The notes beneath the pieces were generated by a model. It was given only the letters and a program-made list of their open reading frames with translations. It was not told where the DNA came from and did not search any database. 64,000 bases of DNA from Lepidostoma basale (taxonomy: Eukaryota; Arthropoda; Insecta; Trichoptera; Lepidostomatidae). Shown in pieces: positions 39,085 through 49,334 of the stretch (position 1 is its first letter; each line of letters opens with the position of its first letter). A program made the translations under genes and the position numbers. The stretch lies in assembly GCA_022606425.2 (NCBI GenBank), contig JAHDVF020000509.1, positions 248,001-312,000 on the forward strand, read 5' to 3'.

Positions 39085-39542
39085 TTTTTGGTTAGAATAA
39101 ATTCGGTAGAAATGAGATCCTTTAGATTTATGTGTAGTAGTACGATGTACGATAGAATTTCAAATGCTGACATAAAAAAGGAATGTAGAGCGGAAGAAGG
39201 TATTATGAACAAAATTATGAAAGGACCGCTGCGTTGGTTCGGACATATGGAGCGCATGGATGGAAAAGACTGCTTAAGAAAGTATACGTTAACGATGTAA
39301 ATGGAATACGGAGTCGAGGTAGACCGAACAAAACATGGCATGACCAAATTAATCAAATTTTAAAGGTTGGTCATATTAGAAGTCGGAAGAATGAGGTTGG
39401 TCATATTAGAAGTGCGTGTATGACTCGTTGTATGAATGTGGAGGAAACTAGAGAGGTGTGTCAGGATAGAGTAGTCTTGCGGTCCATTTTCTCTGCCCAC
39501 CCGTGTGGAAAAACGGCGTGATGGTTTTTGTTTACATTTTGT
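39085..39542 (+). pseudogene. L-B LINE 3' end with internal duplication
   Basis: Two frames: NSVEMRSFRFMCSSTMYDRI, SNADIKKECRAEEGIMNKIM, KGPLRWFGHMERMDGKD, then KKVYVNDVNGIRSRGRPNKT, WHDQINQILKVGHIRSRKN, EVGHIRSACMTRCMNVEETR, EVCQDRVVLRSIFSAHPCGK, TA. A 25-bp stretch around ttggtcatattagaagt is duplicated in tandem (39366, 39395). One frameshift at about 39270. Confidence 0.8.
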
Positions 39543-39744
39543 TATATTATTTACTGGAATTTAAAAATGGTTTAATTGATAAAAAAAAATTAAACCTAAT
39601 TAATGATCGAAAAAACTTAACCCCACTTGAAAAATATTTCCAATTACGCCTCTTAACAATAAGAAAATTATTCAGTAATCCTATCATCCTCTACATGCAA
39701 ATGTATCCAAAAATATAACATACATATATTAAAACGGACGAAAA

Positions 39745-40115
39745 ATATTTTATTTGTGATTTTGGATAGATCCGTGTCACTTCACCTTCTCGAACGACGT
39801 TTCGGGGATCTTTGCAGTCACCATCTTCAGGTAGACTGCAGATTCCTCAAAGATGGAAACGGTACTGAGAAATTACAGCGTCCCCAAACTCCTGTACAAC
39901 ATATTGTTATCAATCGTGAAAATCTACGCAATTATTAGAAGAAAATATATACTTTTTTGTATATTGCGTTGTTCTCTGATTTTATATTTAGTGCCTTTTG
40001 TGGGAGCGAAACCGGTTGGTTATTGTAAAGAATAAAGTGGTTTAAATACAAATTCACAAGTAAATTAATATTATATTTAATAATGTCATACCACAAATTA
40101 AGTGCTTCATACGAA
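39745..40115. repeat. Family H unit and family F half-unit
   Basis: Family H core on the minus strand (39791-39832): CTGAAGA, a weakened GGTGAC... hairpin, CCGAAA, ACGT, cleavage after GTC. The plus-side partner (39835-39870) is mostly lost. The family F half (39985-40030) has GCGAAA, ACCGGT, T then tggttattgtaaagaataaa, with no clear core box. Confidence 0.5.
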
Positions 40116-41325
40116 AGCATAGAGGAAAAATACTTCGGTCATTGCCCTGGTGAAACCGTTTTGAAATAAATACAGAAAATTTAACAGTTTCAGCAAAATT
40201 ATTAAATATTGCATAAAAAGCGTTTTAATTCTGAAAAAAAATTATCATATTAAATCAGTTTTGATACCCTAAGTCAAATTATTATACTTATAAGAACCCC
40301 TAATATATTTCAATGATTTTATTTGTTTATACAAATAAAATCACTACAATATATAAGTTTTTTATTATTTTGTTTATTTTTATTTTTTACTTTTATTATT
40401 TTTTTACTTATTATTTTTATAAGATTAATTATTTATATAAACTTTCATAAGCTTACCTTGTGATTCGTGGTATTCAATTCATTTTTATAAAAGTAATTAA
40501 AGTCAGTTAGAGTCCGTTCATTTCAGGAAGATTATTTGCGATAGTGTGAGTGACAGCGTATTTAAAAAAAAAAGCTAGGCGCTGTTTTTGTTTTATTTTT
40601 TTATAATAGAAAAGCCAAAAAGATATTTCAATAATATTTTTAATTCAAATATATAAATATTTATTCGAATATATAAATAAACATTTTTTAAATAAATATT
40701 CTACCAGCAATTGTAATAAACAATTCAATTTTTAATGTTGTTTATAGATATTTCTTGAGAAAAAAATTAAGGATGTGACTAATATTCATTGTGATATTGT
40801 AGATTTTAAAATTTTTAAGGAATCAGTTTATTTTATTTTCTAATTCAAATATCTAGTGTCCAGACAAATAGTGTCATTTCTTTTTTTTTTTCAAATTTGT
40901 GTTATTGAAAATTCAAAAACAAAACCACAAACATTACCTTCCTCCGTTAAAATTAATTTGTTTTCATAATTTCAAGATTGTAGTAATTTTCTAATCTCCG
41001 AGTATTTTAGAAGCTAATGCGTTACACTCCGCCTACTAAGACCTAGGAAGCAATCAAATAGCGTTGTGTAACAAATTTAGGTGTTAATAACACTACAGAA
41101 AATCATAATCCCTGAAATGAATAAGCTACACTAACCACCTTGAACTTTTAAATTGCTGTATTTTGTTTATGCTATAAACCAGAGGAGTGAATTCATGTAA
41201 AATGAAAAAAAAAATACATTTAATTACAAGAATGGATGCACTTTAAGCTTTTCACGTGAATTTTTTTCTGTATAGCAAAGCGTATGTTTTTATGTGAGGT
41301 TTAATACGAGAGCTTTATTTTCTAC
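40116..41325. other. No recognised gene
   Basis: Extremely AT-rich. A K-like phrase (gccctggtgaaaccgt at 40144) and a short inverted match ttcatttcagg (40518) / cctgaaatgaa (41110) are noted; the latter might be ends of an unrecognised element. Confidence 0.35.
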
Positions 41326-41329
41326 TATT

Positions 41330-41374
41330 AGTTTTCCGCTTCTATGTTCAGAGAGAACATAGAAGCGGAAAACT
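41330..41374. repeat. Perfect 20-bp hairpin
   Basis: agttttccgcttctatgttc is followed after a 5-base loop by its exact complement. No mismatches despite lying in AT-rich anonymous DNA, so it is young or maintained. Confidence 0.85.
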
Positions 41375-41559
41375 GCTTTTCATCAAAGACTTCCCAATTT
41401 TGGTTGTTTTGTATGCCTTCAATTCTCGGGAAAATGATTTATAAAAAAGAATTCAAATGTTATAATGGCGAAAATTAATAGTATTTGAAAATTGTCTAAA
41501 ATATTTGAAATTTTTTGTTTACATTAAAGTGTAATTTAAACATAAAAATTGGATTTTAT

Positions 41560-41760
41560 TATTTAAATTGACATTAGAACAAATACACAAAAAAGTTCGA
41601 AAAATCATGAAAATAATTTAACAGTTGTAAAAATTATTAAAACACCTGATGGTGTCAACATAGGTTGGCGAAACTATAAAAAGTGCTTAATAATTTAACA
41701 GTTAAAAAAATCTTCACAATTTTAATAATGTAGTTTAAAAGTATACTGTTTGATCTACTA
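41560..41760 (+). repeat. Family C unit, core truncated
   Basis: aacacctgatggtgtcaaca, taggttggcgaaac then unrelated ataaaaagtgc. CTGATGG (A9 to G) and a good hairpin, but stem III and the cleavage site are missing. Confidence 0.45.
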
Positions 41761-41859
41761 AGATGTAAAACATCATATTTACTATTTAAAATTTATGAAA
41801 ACTAATGTTTTATTCAAATAATGAAAACAAAAAAAAATTTATACAATTTTTTTTATTAT

Positions 41860-41990
41860 TATGTCTTTAGTGTGTTTCCACTTGTGTATATGTTCGACCG
41901 GTTTCGGCAGCTTGCTGCCATATTCTGGTGGTTCACCCTAAATACACGCACACTAAATACATAATAATAAAGAAATTTTGTATATATATT
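41860..41990 (-). repeat. Family G unit with strong stem II
   Basis: Minus strand: CAGAATA box, perfect hairpin GGCAG-CAAG-CTGCC, GAAA, ACCGGT, C, GAAC. The U4 and G8 positions of the box deviate, as in the other G copies. Confidence 0.5.
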
Positions 41991-42109
41991 TTTTTTTTCA
42001 TTTTTTAAAATGACATTCTACCAAGAAATTTCAATTCAAAATATTAATTATTTTATTCAAGGTTAATTATATTATTTTAATGCGGTTTACCTTACTAATG
42101 CATTGTCAA

Positions 42110-42345
42110 ATATTTCATCAACACGGTGAGCAAGTCAACACATCTCCTTCTTTTTGGCGCTACAACCCAGTGTGGAATTTGGCCTCCTTCATAGCAGTCC
42201 TTCACAGGCTCTTGTCCTTGGCCATCTCTCTTTTTTCCAGATTCATGGTGGATTCCGAGTTCCGAGGCGATTGTGTTGGTGTTCGTCAGCATGTGATATT
42301 TGACTATGCCGGGTGATGCTGTGATGAACCATCCTCCTTTATTCA
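42110..42345 (-). pseudogene. LINE tail fragment (AKDRSLW type)
   Basis: Minus strand: ctgacgaacaccaacacaat, ggaactcggaatccaccatg, gagagatggccaaggacaag, ccaaattccacactgggttg. In frame it reads REMAKDKSL, stop, RTAMKEAKFHTG, stop. It is the longest copy of this tail in the window. Confidence 0.55.
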
Positions 42346-42474
42346 CACAAAGTCATCTACTGTAATGATGTCAGTATCAAGCTGAAACATACCAAACCAA
42401 AAATGATAATAAAAATTAAAGTTTTTTTTTTAGCATTTATTTTATTTTATTAATCATTAGAGGATCTATTAAAT

Positions 42475-42890
42475 GAACTGGCTAACTACCTTAAAAACAT
42501 TTTACGTTTCTACAAAAGGGTAGGCAGATAGGATTGACTGCTATACTACGTCCTGACACACCTCTCGAGCTTCTTCGATTTTTCGAACTTCGAATGCAAT
42601 ATTTTAATAAATACCTCCACCACCAGTACCTTCCGATAGTAGGAGCCATATATGTGTTAGTGTAATACTTGCGTGTTGATTGCCTTACAGTATAGAATGG
42701 CGAGTGGGAGTGATTTGTGATATGATTTTTATCTAATTTATTTTTCTCTAAGAAGTTGTCATAATTATAATTAAACTATTTCTTTATAATTTAACTATTT
42801 TTTATTTTTCTATGAAGTGGTAGGCAGAGAGAATTGACCGCTATACTACGTGATACACCTCTCGAGCTTCTTCGATTTTTCGAACTTTTT
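42475..42890 (-). pseudogene. Two L-B LINE end scraps
   Basis: 42500-42595 and 42805-42890 both carry gtaggcagataggattgac-like then ctatactacgt, cacctctcgagcttcttcga, tttttcgaactt. They are the same 90 bp on the minus strand, about 300 bp apart. Confidence 0.5.
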
Positions 42891-42894
42891 TTTT

Positions 42895-43122
42895 CCTTGT
42901 ATACAACAGATCGTTTGAACCCAATTACTGTATATAATTTATTTTGGCAATTACATTGATTATGACATGTGATAGGTAGCCAATCTATCGCCATTTTATT
43001 GTCACGAGAATTCTACACCAGACCAAAGACAGTGTGACAATCACACTCCCATCGCCGGGAATCGAACCCGGGACCTTCGATATGGAAGTCAGAGCTTTTA
43101 CCACTCTGCCACGAAGGTTGAC
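42895..43122 (-). mobile_element. S2 tRNA-derived SINE, nearly complete
   Basis: Minus strand: head gaccttcgtggcagagtgg-type box A, exact box B (gggttcgattcc complement at 43058-43070), gtgtgattgtcacactgtct, gtagaattctcgtgacaata, aaatggcgatagattggcta and end gttcaaacgatctgttgtat. About 228 bp; the best representative of the family. Confidence 0.82.
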
Positions 43123-43129
43123 AATGCAG

Positions 43130-43895
43130 CCGTATTTTAATAAATTACTAATTTTAAATGCCGTTTTTTTCCTTAATCGTCCACATCTTCTCTTTCCACT
43201 ACACTGCTTGTATACAATTTTTTTTTTTTTAATTCTAACGTGTTATTATTGTCTATAAAATCATTTTTGAATTTGTATTCTTACCCAGCAACCTTGAGAA
43301 GGGAGCAATATTGGAGATCAACTTGCGAAAACAACATTTGTTTATTTTACGAAAACAAAATTGATTAAAAATGAAGAAAGCAAACAATAGAAAAATATAA
43401 ATTATGGGTAGGTACGCCATATCGTACAATGGGAAAGAGATGTTCTACTCACAATTGCAGAAGTGTAACTACGTACACTTTAATGCTCTCGGTGTTAAAT
43501 TATTTTCTAAAAATGACAAAGACTGAAGATATTGTCAAAACCTAGTGAAATATGAAAGGGGAACATTAATCATCACGCCAGCCCTTCTAGTATAAATTGT
43601 GAACTGAAATCTTTATCAAAATTGTTTTTCTTCAGGTAAGGCGGCATAAATTATAAATTCAGACGTCAGATGGCGGCGGTTTCATTATTATAGGAATTTC
43701 CATTCCCGGATCTTCCGACTTAGCGGGAATATTGACCCAAGAAATTCAATCGGCTAATAGAATTATTACATTCAGTGGTTCGAGTCCGTGGTACATTTAA
43801 CTTCTTCGTTGTGTGAAGCACTTTTAATATATATAAAAAATATTCATATAGTAGCCTCAATAGCCTCAATACATAAAGTAGGTTACCCAAAATAT
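43130..43895. other. No recognised feature
   Basis: Poly-T at 43216-43229; the minus frame 43720-43962 has no recognisable domain. Confidence 0.35.
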
Positions 43896-43939
43896 ATAAT
43901 TTCTTGAACAATGATGTAAAACTCCATATTAAATAATTA

Positions 43940-44240
43940 TGGTCCGGACATATGGAATGCATGGATTGAGAAAGAATAATTAAGAAAATATACGTAAATG
44001 ATGTAAATGGAGTACGGAGTCGAGGCAGACCGAGGAAAACACGGCATGACCAAATTAATCAAATTTTAAAGGTTGGTCATGTTAGAAGTCAGAGGAATCG
44101 ACGTGCGTGTATGACTCGTTGTATGAATGTGGAGGAATCTAGAGAGGTTAGAGGTTTGCCAGGATAGAGTAGTATGACGGTCCATTCTCTATGCCTACCC
44201 CTGCGGGAAAAAGGGGTGATGGTTTGTTTGTTTGTTTGTA
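43940..44240 (+). pseudogene. L-B LINE 3' end
   Basis: TYGMHG-like start, KIYVNDVNGVRSRGRPRKT, RHDQINQILKVGHVRSQRNR, RACMTRCMNVEE; ends gggaaaaaggggtgatgg with tail tttgtttgtttgtttg. A 6-base duplication (gaggttagaggtt) shifts the end. Inserted in a family A arm with a duplication of only 2-3 bp. Confidence 0.75.
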
Positions 44241-44272
44241 ATACGAATAAAAACATCTCTTTTATCTTTGTC

Positions 44273-45060
44273 TGACGATATTGTTATGGTTGCTGAAAGT
44301 GAGGAGGAACTGCAGGAGACCTTAGCAACTTTGCAAGACATTCTTCAAGATAGCTACAACATGAAGATAAATAAGGACAAAACAAAGCTGCTGACTGTAG
44401 GCCGAACGCAACATCAGATGAGAGTAGTGATGTCAGGAGTTCCACTAAAGAACACCAAGGAGTTTGTCTACCTCGGGAGCAAAATAACATGGGACGGTCG
44501 GTCTAAGAGCGAGGTCGACAGCCGTATACATCAGGCTAGGCTTGCATTTAATAAAAGGTCGAAAATAATAGAGTCAAATAATATAGACCTAAAACTGAGA
44601 ATACTCCTCATCAAGACCTATGTATGGAGTGTCTTGATGTACGGCTGCGAGACATGGTGCCTATCCGAAAGGGATAAGCGGAGACTAGAGGCTTTTTAGA
44701 TGTGGTCCTATAGAAGACTCTTTGGAATTTCCTGGAGAGACCACATCACGAATGAGGAAGTTCTTCAAGGAATCGAAGGAGGAAGGCACCTGCTCAGGAC
44801 CTTGTCCGAAAGGCGTACAAGATGGATCGGCCATGTAATACGTTAAGAAGGTCTCTTGCATGCCATAATGGAGGGTATGATCGAGGAGACAAACTCTAGG
44901 GAACGCCCACGCCGAGAGTACCTGGAGGACCTGTTGGTGGACGTGCGCTGCTCATCATTTGCAGATTTCAAATGAGCCACACAAGACAGGGAAGAATGGA
45001 AGAGAAGAATAGAGGAAATTGCTGCAAACCAATCCCAGGATTGAAACCAGAGAAGAAGAG
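44273..45060 (+). mobile_element. L-G LINE, 5'-truncated at the catalytic box, with target duplication
   Basis: Exact 9-bp duplications ATCTTTGTC (44264-44272, 45061-45069). The frame opens at SDDIVMVAESEEELQETLAT, i.e. at the two aspartates of the YADD box, then MKINKDKTKLLTVGR, KEFVYLGSKITWDGRSKSEV, WSVLMYGCETWCLSERDKRR, LEAF, stop, RRLFGISWRDHITNEEVLQG, RTRWIGHVIR, stop, RPRREYLEDLLVDVRCSSF, EEWKRRIEEIAANQSQD. Tail agaagaagag. Three stops. It is the clearest view of the RT thumb/connection region in the window. Confidence 0.88.
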
Positions 45061-45344
45061 ATCTTTGTCCATGGCATTATATAATGTACTCAAAAACATT
45101 TGATATAATACCTTAGACAGGCAAAACATATCAGTCACATAAAATATAATAAAACTTCTAGAAAACAGATGTTTTCGTTCGTGTTAATTATTATTCAAAT
45201 TCATAATTTTTAGAAAATTCCGTAATTCGTATCGAGGTAATTATGTATGAAATTTCCTCTTTAATTACGAGCTATAACGCATATACATATATTTATGAAA
45301 TAAAGAGATATCAATTATTTGTAAAATTTGAAATAAAAAAACTT

Positions 45345-45570
45345 TTTATTTATCGTTTCTTGAACAATGATGTCAAACTCCATATTAAATAATTAATACG
45401 AATGAAAACATCAGTTTTCTAGAAGTTATATTATATTTTATGGGAATGACATGTTTCGCCCTTCTAAGACACATTATCAAATGTACCTTAGAAGGGCGAA
45501 ACATGTCATTCCCATAAAATATAATAGAACTTCTTGAAAACTGGCGTTATCATTCGCATTAATAAAAAAA
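45345..45570. repeat. Family A foldback, best preserved
   Basis: Arms gaatgaaaacatcagttttc, tagaagttatattatatttt, gggaatgacatgtttcgccc and their complements pair over about 100 bp. Minus half: TTGATAATG, CTTAGAAG-containing hairpin, GCGAAA, ACATGT, C. Plus half: CTTAGAAGGGCGAAA, ACATGT, C. Outer left arm ttcttgaacaatgatgtcaa. Confidence 0.65.
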
Positions 45571-45904
45571 AACTCCTCATTCTTTCATATTTAATCATAG
45601 TTTTATAAAAATTCTTAAATATTTATTTGCATGTTTATTTTTGGTTATAATTAATATGTAATATATACGTATTCCAAAAACAGTTTTTTATTTATCATAC
45701 ATATTCGCATACACGAGGAGATAAAATATACATTTTTTTTAATTATCAGTCTACAAAACGTCTGAAAATCCGTCTTTAATGATTTAAATGCCGTAAGAAT
45801 CAATATGAAAGGTTGGTAGTTTGACATTTTTGTCCTTCCGTAAACAAGACATGGTGAAACAGTATTAAGATGAATATTTAGATTTACGCCAGTATTATTA
45901 ATTT
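45571..45904. other. No recognised feature
   Basis: The minus frame 45651-45962 (103 codons, ...SFAAKVNKINNTGVNLNIHL...) has no recognisable domain and overlaps LINE sequence at its start. Confidence 0.35.
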
Positions 45905-46908
45905 TATTTACCTTAGCAGCAAAAGACTTCCAGGATGGCCGTCGAAGAGATAGTAGGATCACTGGAAGTCATTATCCTCCAGTCGGACATTGATAATCTT
46001 GTTAACTGGAGTCACAGTAATAAAATGCACTTCAATGTCTCTAAGTGCGCTATGCTATCGTTTACTAGAGCATTGAGAACTGTGTATCATAGATACACAA
46101 TGAACAACCAGCAACTTACATACGTATCTACGATGAAGGATCTCGGAATCATTTATGAGAGTAGGCTGATTTTTCGTGCACATATCGAGAGGATTTGTGA
46201 CATTGCACTGAGGATGTTGGGCTTCATCATTCGGACCGGAAGAGTTTTCAGAAATCCCAATGTGCTCAGAGTCCTATACAACGCGTTAGTTCAGAGCAGA
46301 CTCGAAAGTGGTTCTGTGATATGGAGTCCTCACGAGGCGACATATTCCGTTATGCTGGAGAGAGTTCAGAAAAAAATCTGAGGTATCTCTACATGAGGGA
46401 GTATGGTAGTTATCCGTGGCTCTATCCCACGGCATTTCTTTTAGGAATGCTCGGAACCAATTCGTTACAGCTTCGAAGAGATGGGCATCTTATAACCCAT
46501 TTCTTTAAATTAATCAGGGGATATTTCGAGAACTCGGCCGTGCTAGAGGGTGTTGGTCTTTTTGTCCCTGATAGATTTCTCCGACAGCGACAGCACTGAT
46601 TGTTTTACCAACCGGCCACCAGAACCAATCTGCCTCTGGTGATACCGGTGGGAAGAGCAATTAGTCTGCTGAACGCGGTCTCTTCGGAGATCGACGTCTT
46701 TTATATAAGTGAAGGTACGTTCAGGGGACAAATACTCTTGACTTGAGAAAGTATCTTGTCTTCCTTATGTCGAACCATATCTAATGCGTTCCTGGTACTT
46801 TGTTGTATTTTTATAATATTTTACCTGTACTGAATAGATGCCTAAAAACATTTTGTTTGTAATGTCTTTTGAGTTAATAAATTGATTCGATTTGATTTGA
46901 TTTGACAC
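45905..46908 (+). pseudogene. CJ LINE (CR1/Jockey-like), RT C-terminal region to tail
   Basis: First frame (45935-46381): LQSDIDNLVNWSHSNKMHFN, VSKCAMLSFTRAL, MKDLGIIYESRLIFRAHIER, LRVLYNALVQSRLESGSVIW, SPHEATYSVMLERVQKKI. After a one-base shift (46321-46599): LRYLYMREYGSYPWLYPTAF, LLGMLGTNSLQLRRDGHLIT, FFKLIRGYFENSAVLEGVGL. After another: RTNLPLVIPVGRAISLLNAV. Tail gatttgatttgatttga (46892-46908). The W..N.M..N..KC and L.YGS.IW.P motifs are typical of CR1/Jockey-group RTs after the catalytic box. Two frameshifts. Confidence 0.82.
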
Positions 46909-47114
46909 CTCACCGTTTCAAACAGGTCATATAACGTAAACTAAAAAGAAAAAGATATTGAAATATTTGTGAACGGTGACGTGATATTTACGAGTAGTTT
47001 AATAAAAGTTACCCACGAGTATAATTAACCCTTTAAGTTAGTTAATTGTCAGGAATTTATTTTAGAATTTAATTAAAACAGATAAACGGAGTTGTAAAAA
47101 AATTAAATCGTGAC

Positions 47115-47326
47115 TTTTTAACTAACTAACTAACCATCACGCCGTCTCTCCGAAGTGGTAGGCAGAAATAATGGACTGCCATACTTTTCTTTCCTGACAT
47201 ATTTCTCTCGATTCTTCAACATTCATACATATTATCATGGTGGCCATTTAATATTTGATTTATTTGATCGTGCCACGCTTTCCTCGGTCATCCTCTATTT
47301 CTTGTTCTATTTACATCGTATATTAG
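47115..47326 (-). pseudogene. L-A LINE 3' end (left of a head-to-head pair)
   Basis: Minus strand: tail aactaactaactaacc, gccgtctctccgaagtggta, tctttcctgacatatttctc, a 20-bp deletion at the GHVRS region, gatcgtgccacgctttcctc. 5'-truncated at about 47326. Confidence 0.7.
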
Positions 47327-47339
47327 ATTGTGACGTGAT

Positions 47340-47600
47340 GGGTTGCGGACCTCATCGGAGTGAAGACATAATGGTGAAGAAGGTATATGTAAACGACGTG
47401 AACGGAGCTAGAAATAGAGACAGACCGAGGAAAGCGTGGCACGATCAAATTAATTAAATATTAAATGTCGGTCACGTGAGGAGTCGGAGAAATCGACATG
47501 CGTGCATGACAAGATGTATGAATGTAGAGGAAGCTAGAGAAGTATGTCAGGAGAGCGGCGGGAAACGGCGTGATGGTTAGTTAGTTAGTTAGTTTGTAGT
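47340..47600 (+). pseudogene. L-A LINE 3' end (right of a head-to-head pair)
   Basis: A short S1-like start (gacgtgatgggttgcggacc) then EDIMVKKVYVNDVNGARNRD, RPRKAWHDQIN, GHVRSRRNRHACMTRCMNVE and tail ggttagttagttagttagtt. It lies head to head with the previous copy. Confidence 0.72.
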
Positions 47601-48280
47601 AGATGTAAATTAATAAAACACTTAAGTTTTGAAAACGTTTTTGACATTTTATACATTTTTCAAATTATTGATATATGGAATTATTTTAAGCCTTACATAA
47701 ATTTTAAAAAAGAACCTGAACCCAAATTTATAAAAGATTTATTTTAAATTATTTATAAATGAACACTTCAATAATTAATTTGCACACTTTCATTAATATG
47801 GTTTATCTCATTATATTGGATAAGCTCTATCAATATAACATAATTTATAAGTCAAACAACCACTTATAGTGAATTAAGGACAATTGTTCTCCATCAATTT
47901 GTAATAAGATATTTGGCAACGTTTCCAATTCACGTAGAATTAAGCACATTGTATTAGAGCAGGCTTCGTCAGAATCAGATATTTCTAGCAGAATAAATAA
48001 TCAAATGTTAATTTTGAATTTCGTACATCAAGGTAAATTGTAGTTACATCCATATACATCACGATTTCGTGATATATTGAAATTTCAATAAACAATTTGT
48101 ATTTATCGAATTTTATTTCCAGAAATAAAAAGTAAAGACATTTCTTTTTTCATTAATAAAAATATAATCTTGCAGTTGGTATATATCACGAAATAACTAA
48201 AAGTGCCTAGTTTATCTCGATTTTTTAATTTCAGTTTATTCATGACTTAAAAAAGTTTGTCAAATATTTACTTTATAAAT
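47601..48280. other. No recognised feature
   Basis: AT-rich, with short internal inverted matches (ataaacaatttgta etc.) but no family. Confidence 0.35.
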
Positions 48281-48282
48281 GT

Positions 48283-48483
48283 ATCGGAGAGCCGGAGCTT
48301 GGAGACCGTGGACGGCAAAGAGAAGTGCAGGGCGACCGCAACTACGGTGGAAGGATGATCTGAACAGACACGTCGGAATAACCTGGATGCAGTCTGCACA
48401 GGACAGAATAACATGGAAACAAATGGAGGAGGCCTTTGTCCAGGAGTGGACGGGAATAGGCTGAGGAAGAAGAAGGAGAAGAA
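48283..48483 (+). pseudogene. L-C LINE C-terminal fragment
   Basis: AWRPWTAKRSAGRPQLRWKD, DLNRHVGITWMQSAQDRIT, WKQMEEAFVQEWTGIG, stop, then GAAGAAGAAGGAGAAGAA tail. Near-identical to the end of the copy at 8.7-9.1 kb, so both are young. Confidence 0.82.
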
Positions 48484-48578
48484 CCTTGTGAAAAATATTA
48501 TTTAAATTATTTTATAAAATATCACATAATTTGACCCAATCACAGAGTTAGCTCTTAAAACTATTGTAGTTGAATAAT

Positions 48579-49322
48579 TCTGATTTTGAAAATTTGGTTT
48601 GGTTCATGTAGTGCTCCTGTAAATTTGGAAATATTTCATGTATAAGTGAATTGTTTTGGTCAATTTAACCGTTGCCGCACTTTATAATAGTTAATTGTGA
48701 CACGTAATACGTTTGTCCTGTTTTGCTGTTAAAATTATATAAGTTTTATCGTTTTTATAAAGAATTTTGACAGGTGTAAAAATAAATTTTTCATTTGTTC
48801 TAATGACAATTTGAATAATTTCTTCAATATTATTTTTAAGTTCTTGCTGGTTAAGTGCCCAATTACTGCTAATTAAAAATACGGTGGATACGTGTACCAT
48901 AAATTAAATAAACACAAAAGTCCGGATCGTCCATGTCAACATGTGCAACATCGAAAAAAACATTACGTGCTAAATTAAAAAAAAAAACGGTGGATTCGTG
49001 AAACATAAATTAAATAGACAATATGTGCACCATCTAAAAAGAACATTTTGGGTTAAATTATTATATTATTATTTTGTTATTTTATTTTATATCATTGTAT
49101 TTTATATTATTTGTTTTAGATTTTTTTTGTGGGTGTTGGACGATCGAAGTGTGCGCGGGAGATGCCTATTGGTGGCGATGAGGTTCGCAACCCATCACAC
49201 CGCGTCTCCCGCGGGGCGAAAAGAGAAGAATGGAGTGCCGCATCAGAAAAAGTGTGACAGTCCATTCTTTCTGCCTACCCTTTCGGGGAGACGGCGTGAT
49301 GGTTAGTTAGTTAGTTTTTTTT
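48579..49322 (+). mobile_element. S1 non-autonomous retroelement, second full copy (744 bp)
   Basis: Exact 12-bp duplications TAGTTGAATAAT (48567-48578, 49323-49334). Co-linear with 22414-23160 (ctgattttgaaaatttggtt, attgtgacacgtaatacgtt, gtggattcgtgaaacataaa, cgatcgaagtgtgcgcggga) and carries the same L-A end with tail gttagttagttag. Only small indels separate the copies. Confidence 0.88.
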
Positions 49323-49334
49323 TAGTTGAATAAT

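Larger units (their letters stand above)
43900..45215. repeat. Family A foldback split by two LINEs
   Basis: Left A arm (43900-43939: ttcttgaacaatgatgtaaa, ctccatattaaataatta), continuing at 44240-44263 (taatacgaataaaaacatct) and then the centre and right arm at 45090-45210 (tttgatataataccttagac, aggcaaaacatatcagtca, cttctagaaaacagatgttt). Removing both LINEs restores one A unit. The surviving plus half has TTGATAT, a CCTTAGACAGG stem, CAAA for GAAA. Confidence 0.65.

Noticed and set aside
45651..45962. 103-codon minus-strand frame as a gene
   Set aside because: Its first codons overlap antisense CJ LINE sequence and the rest is unassignable.
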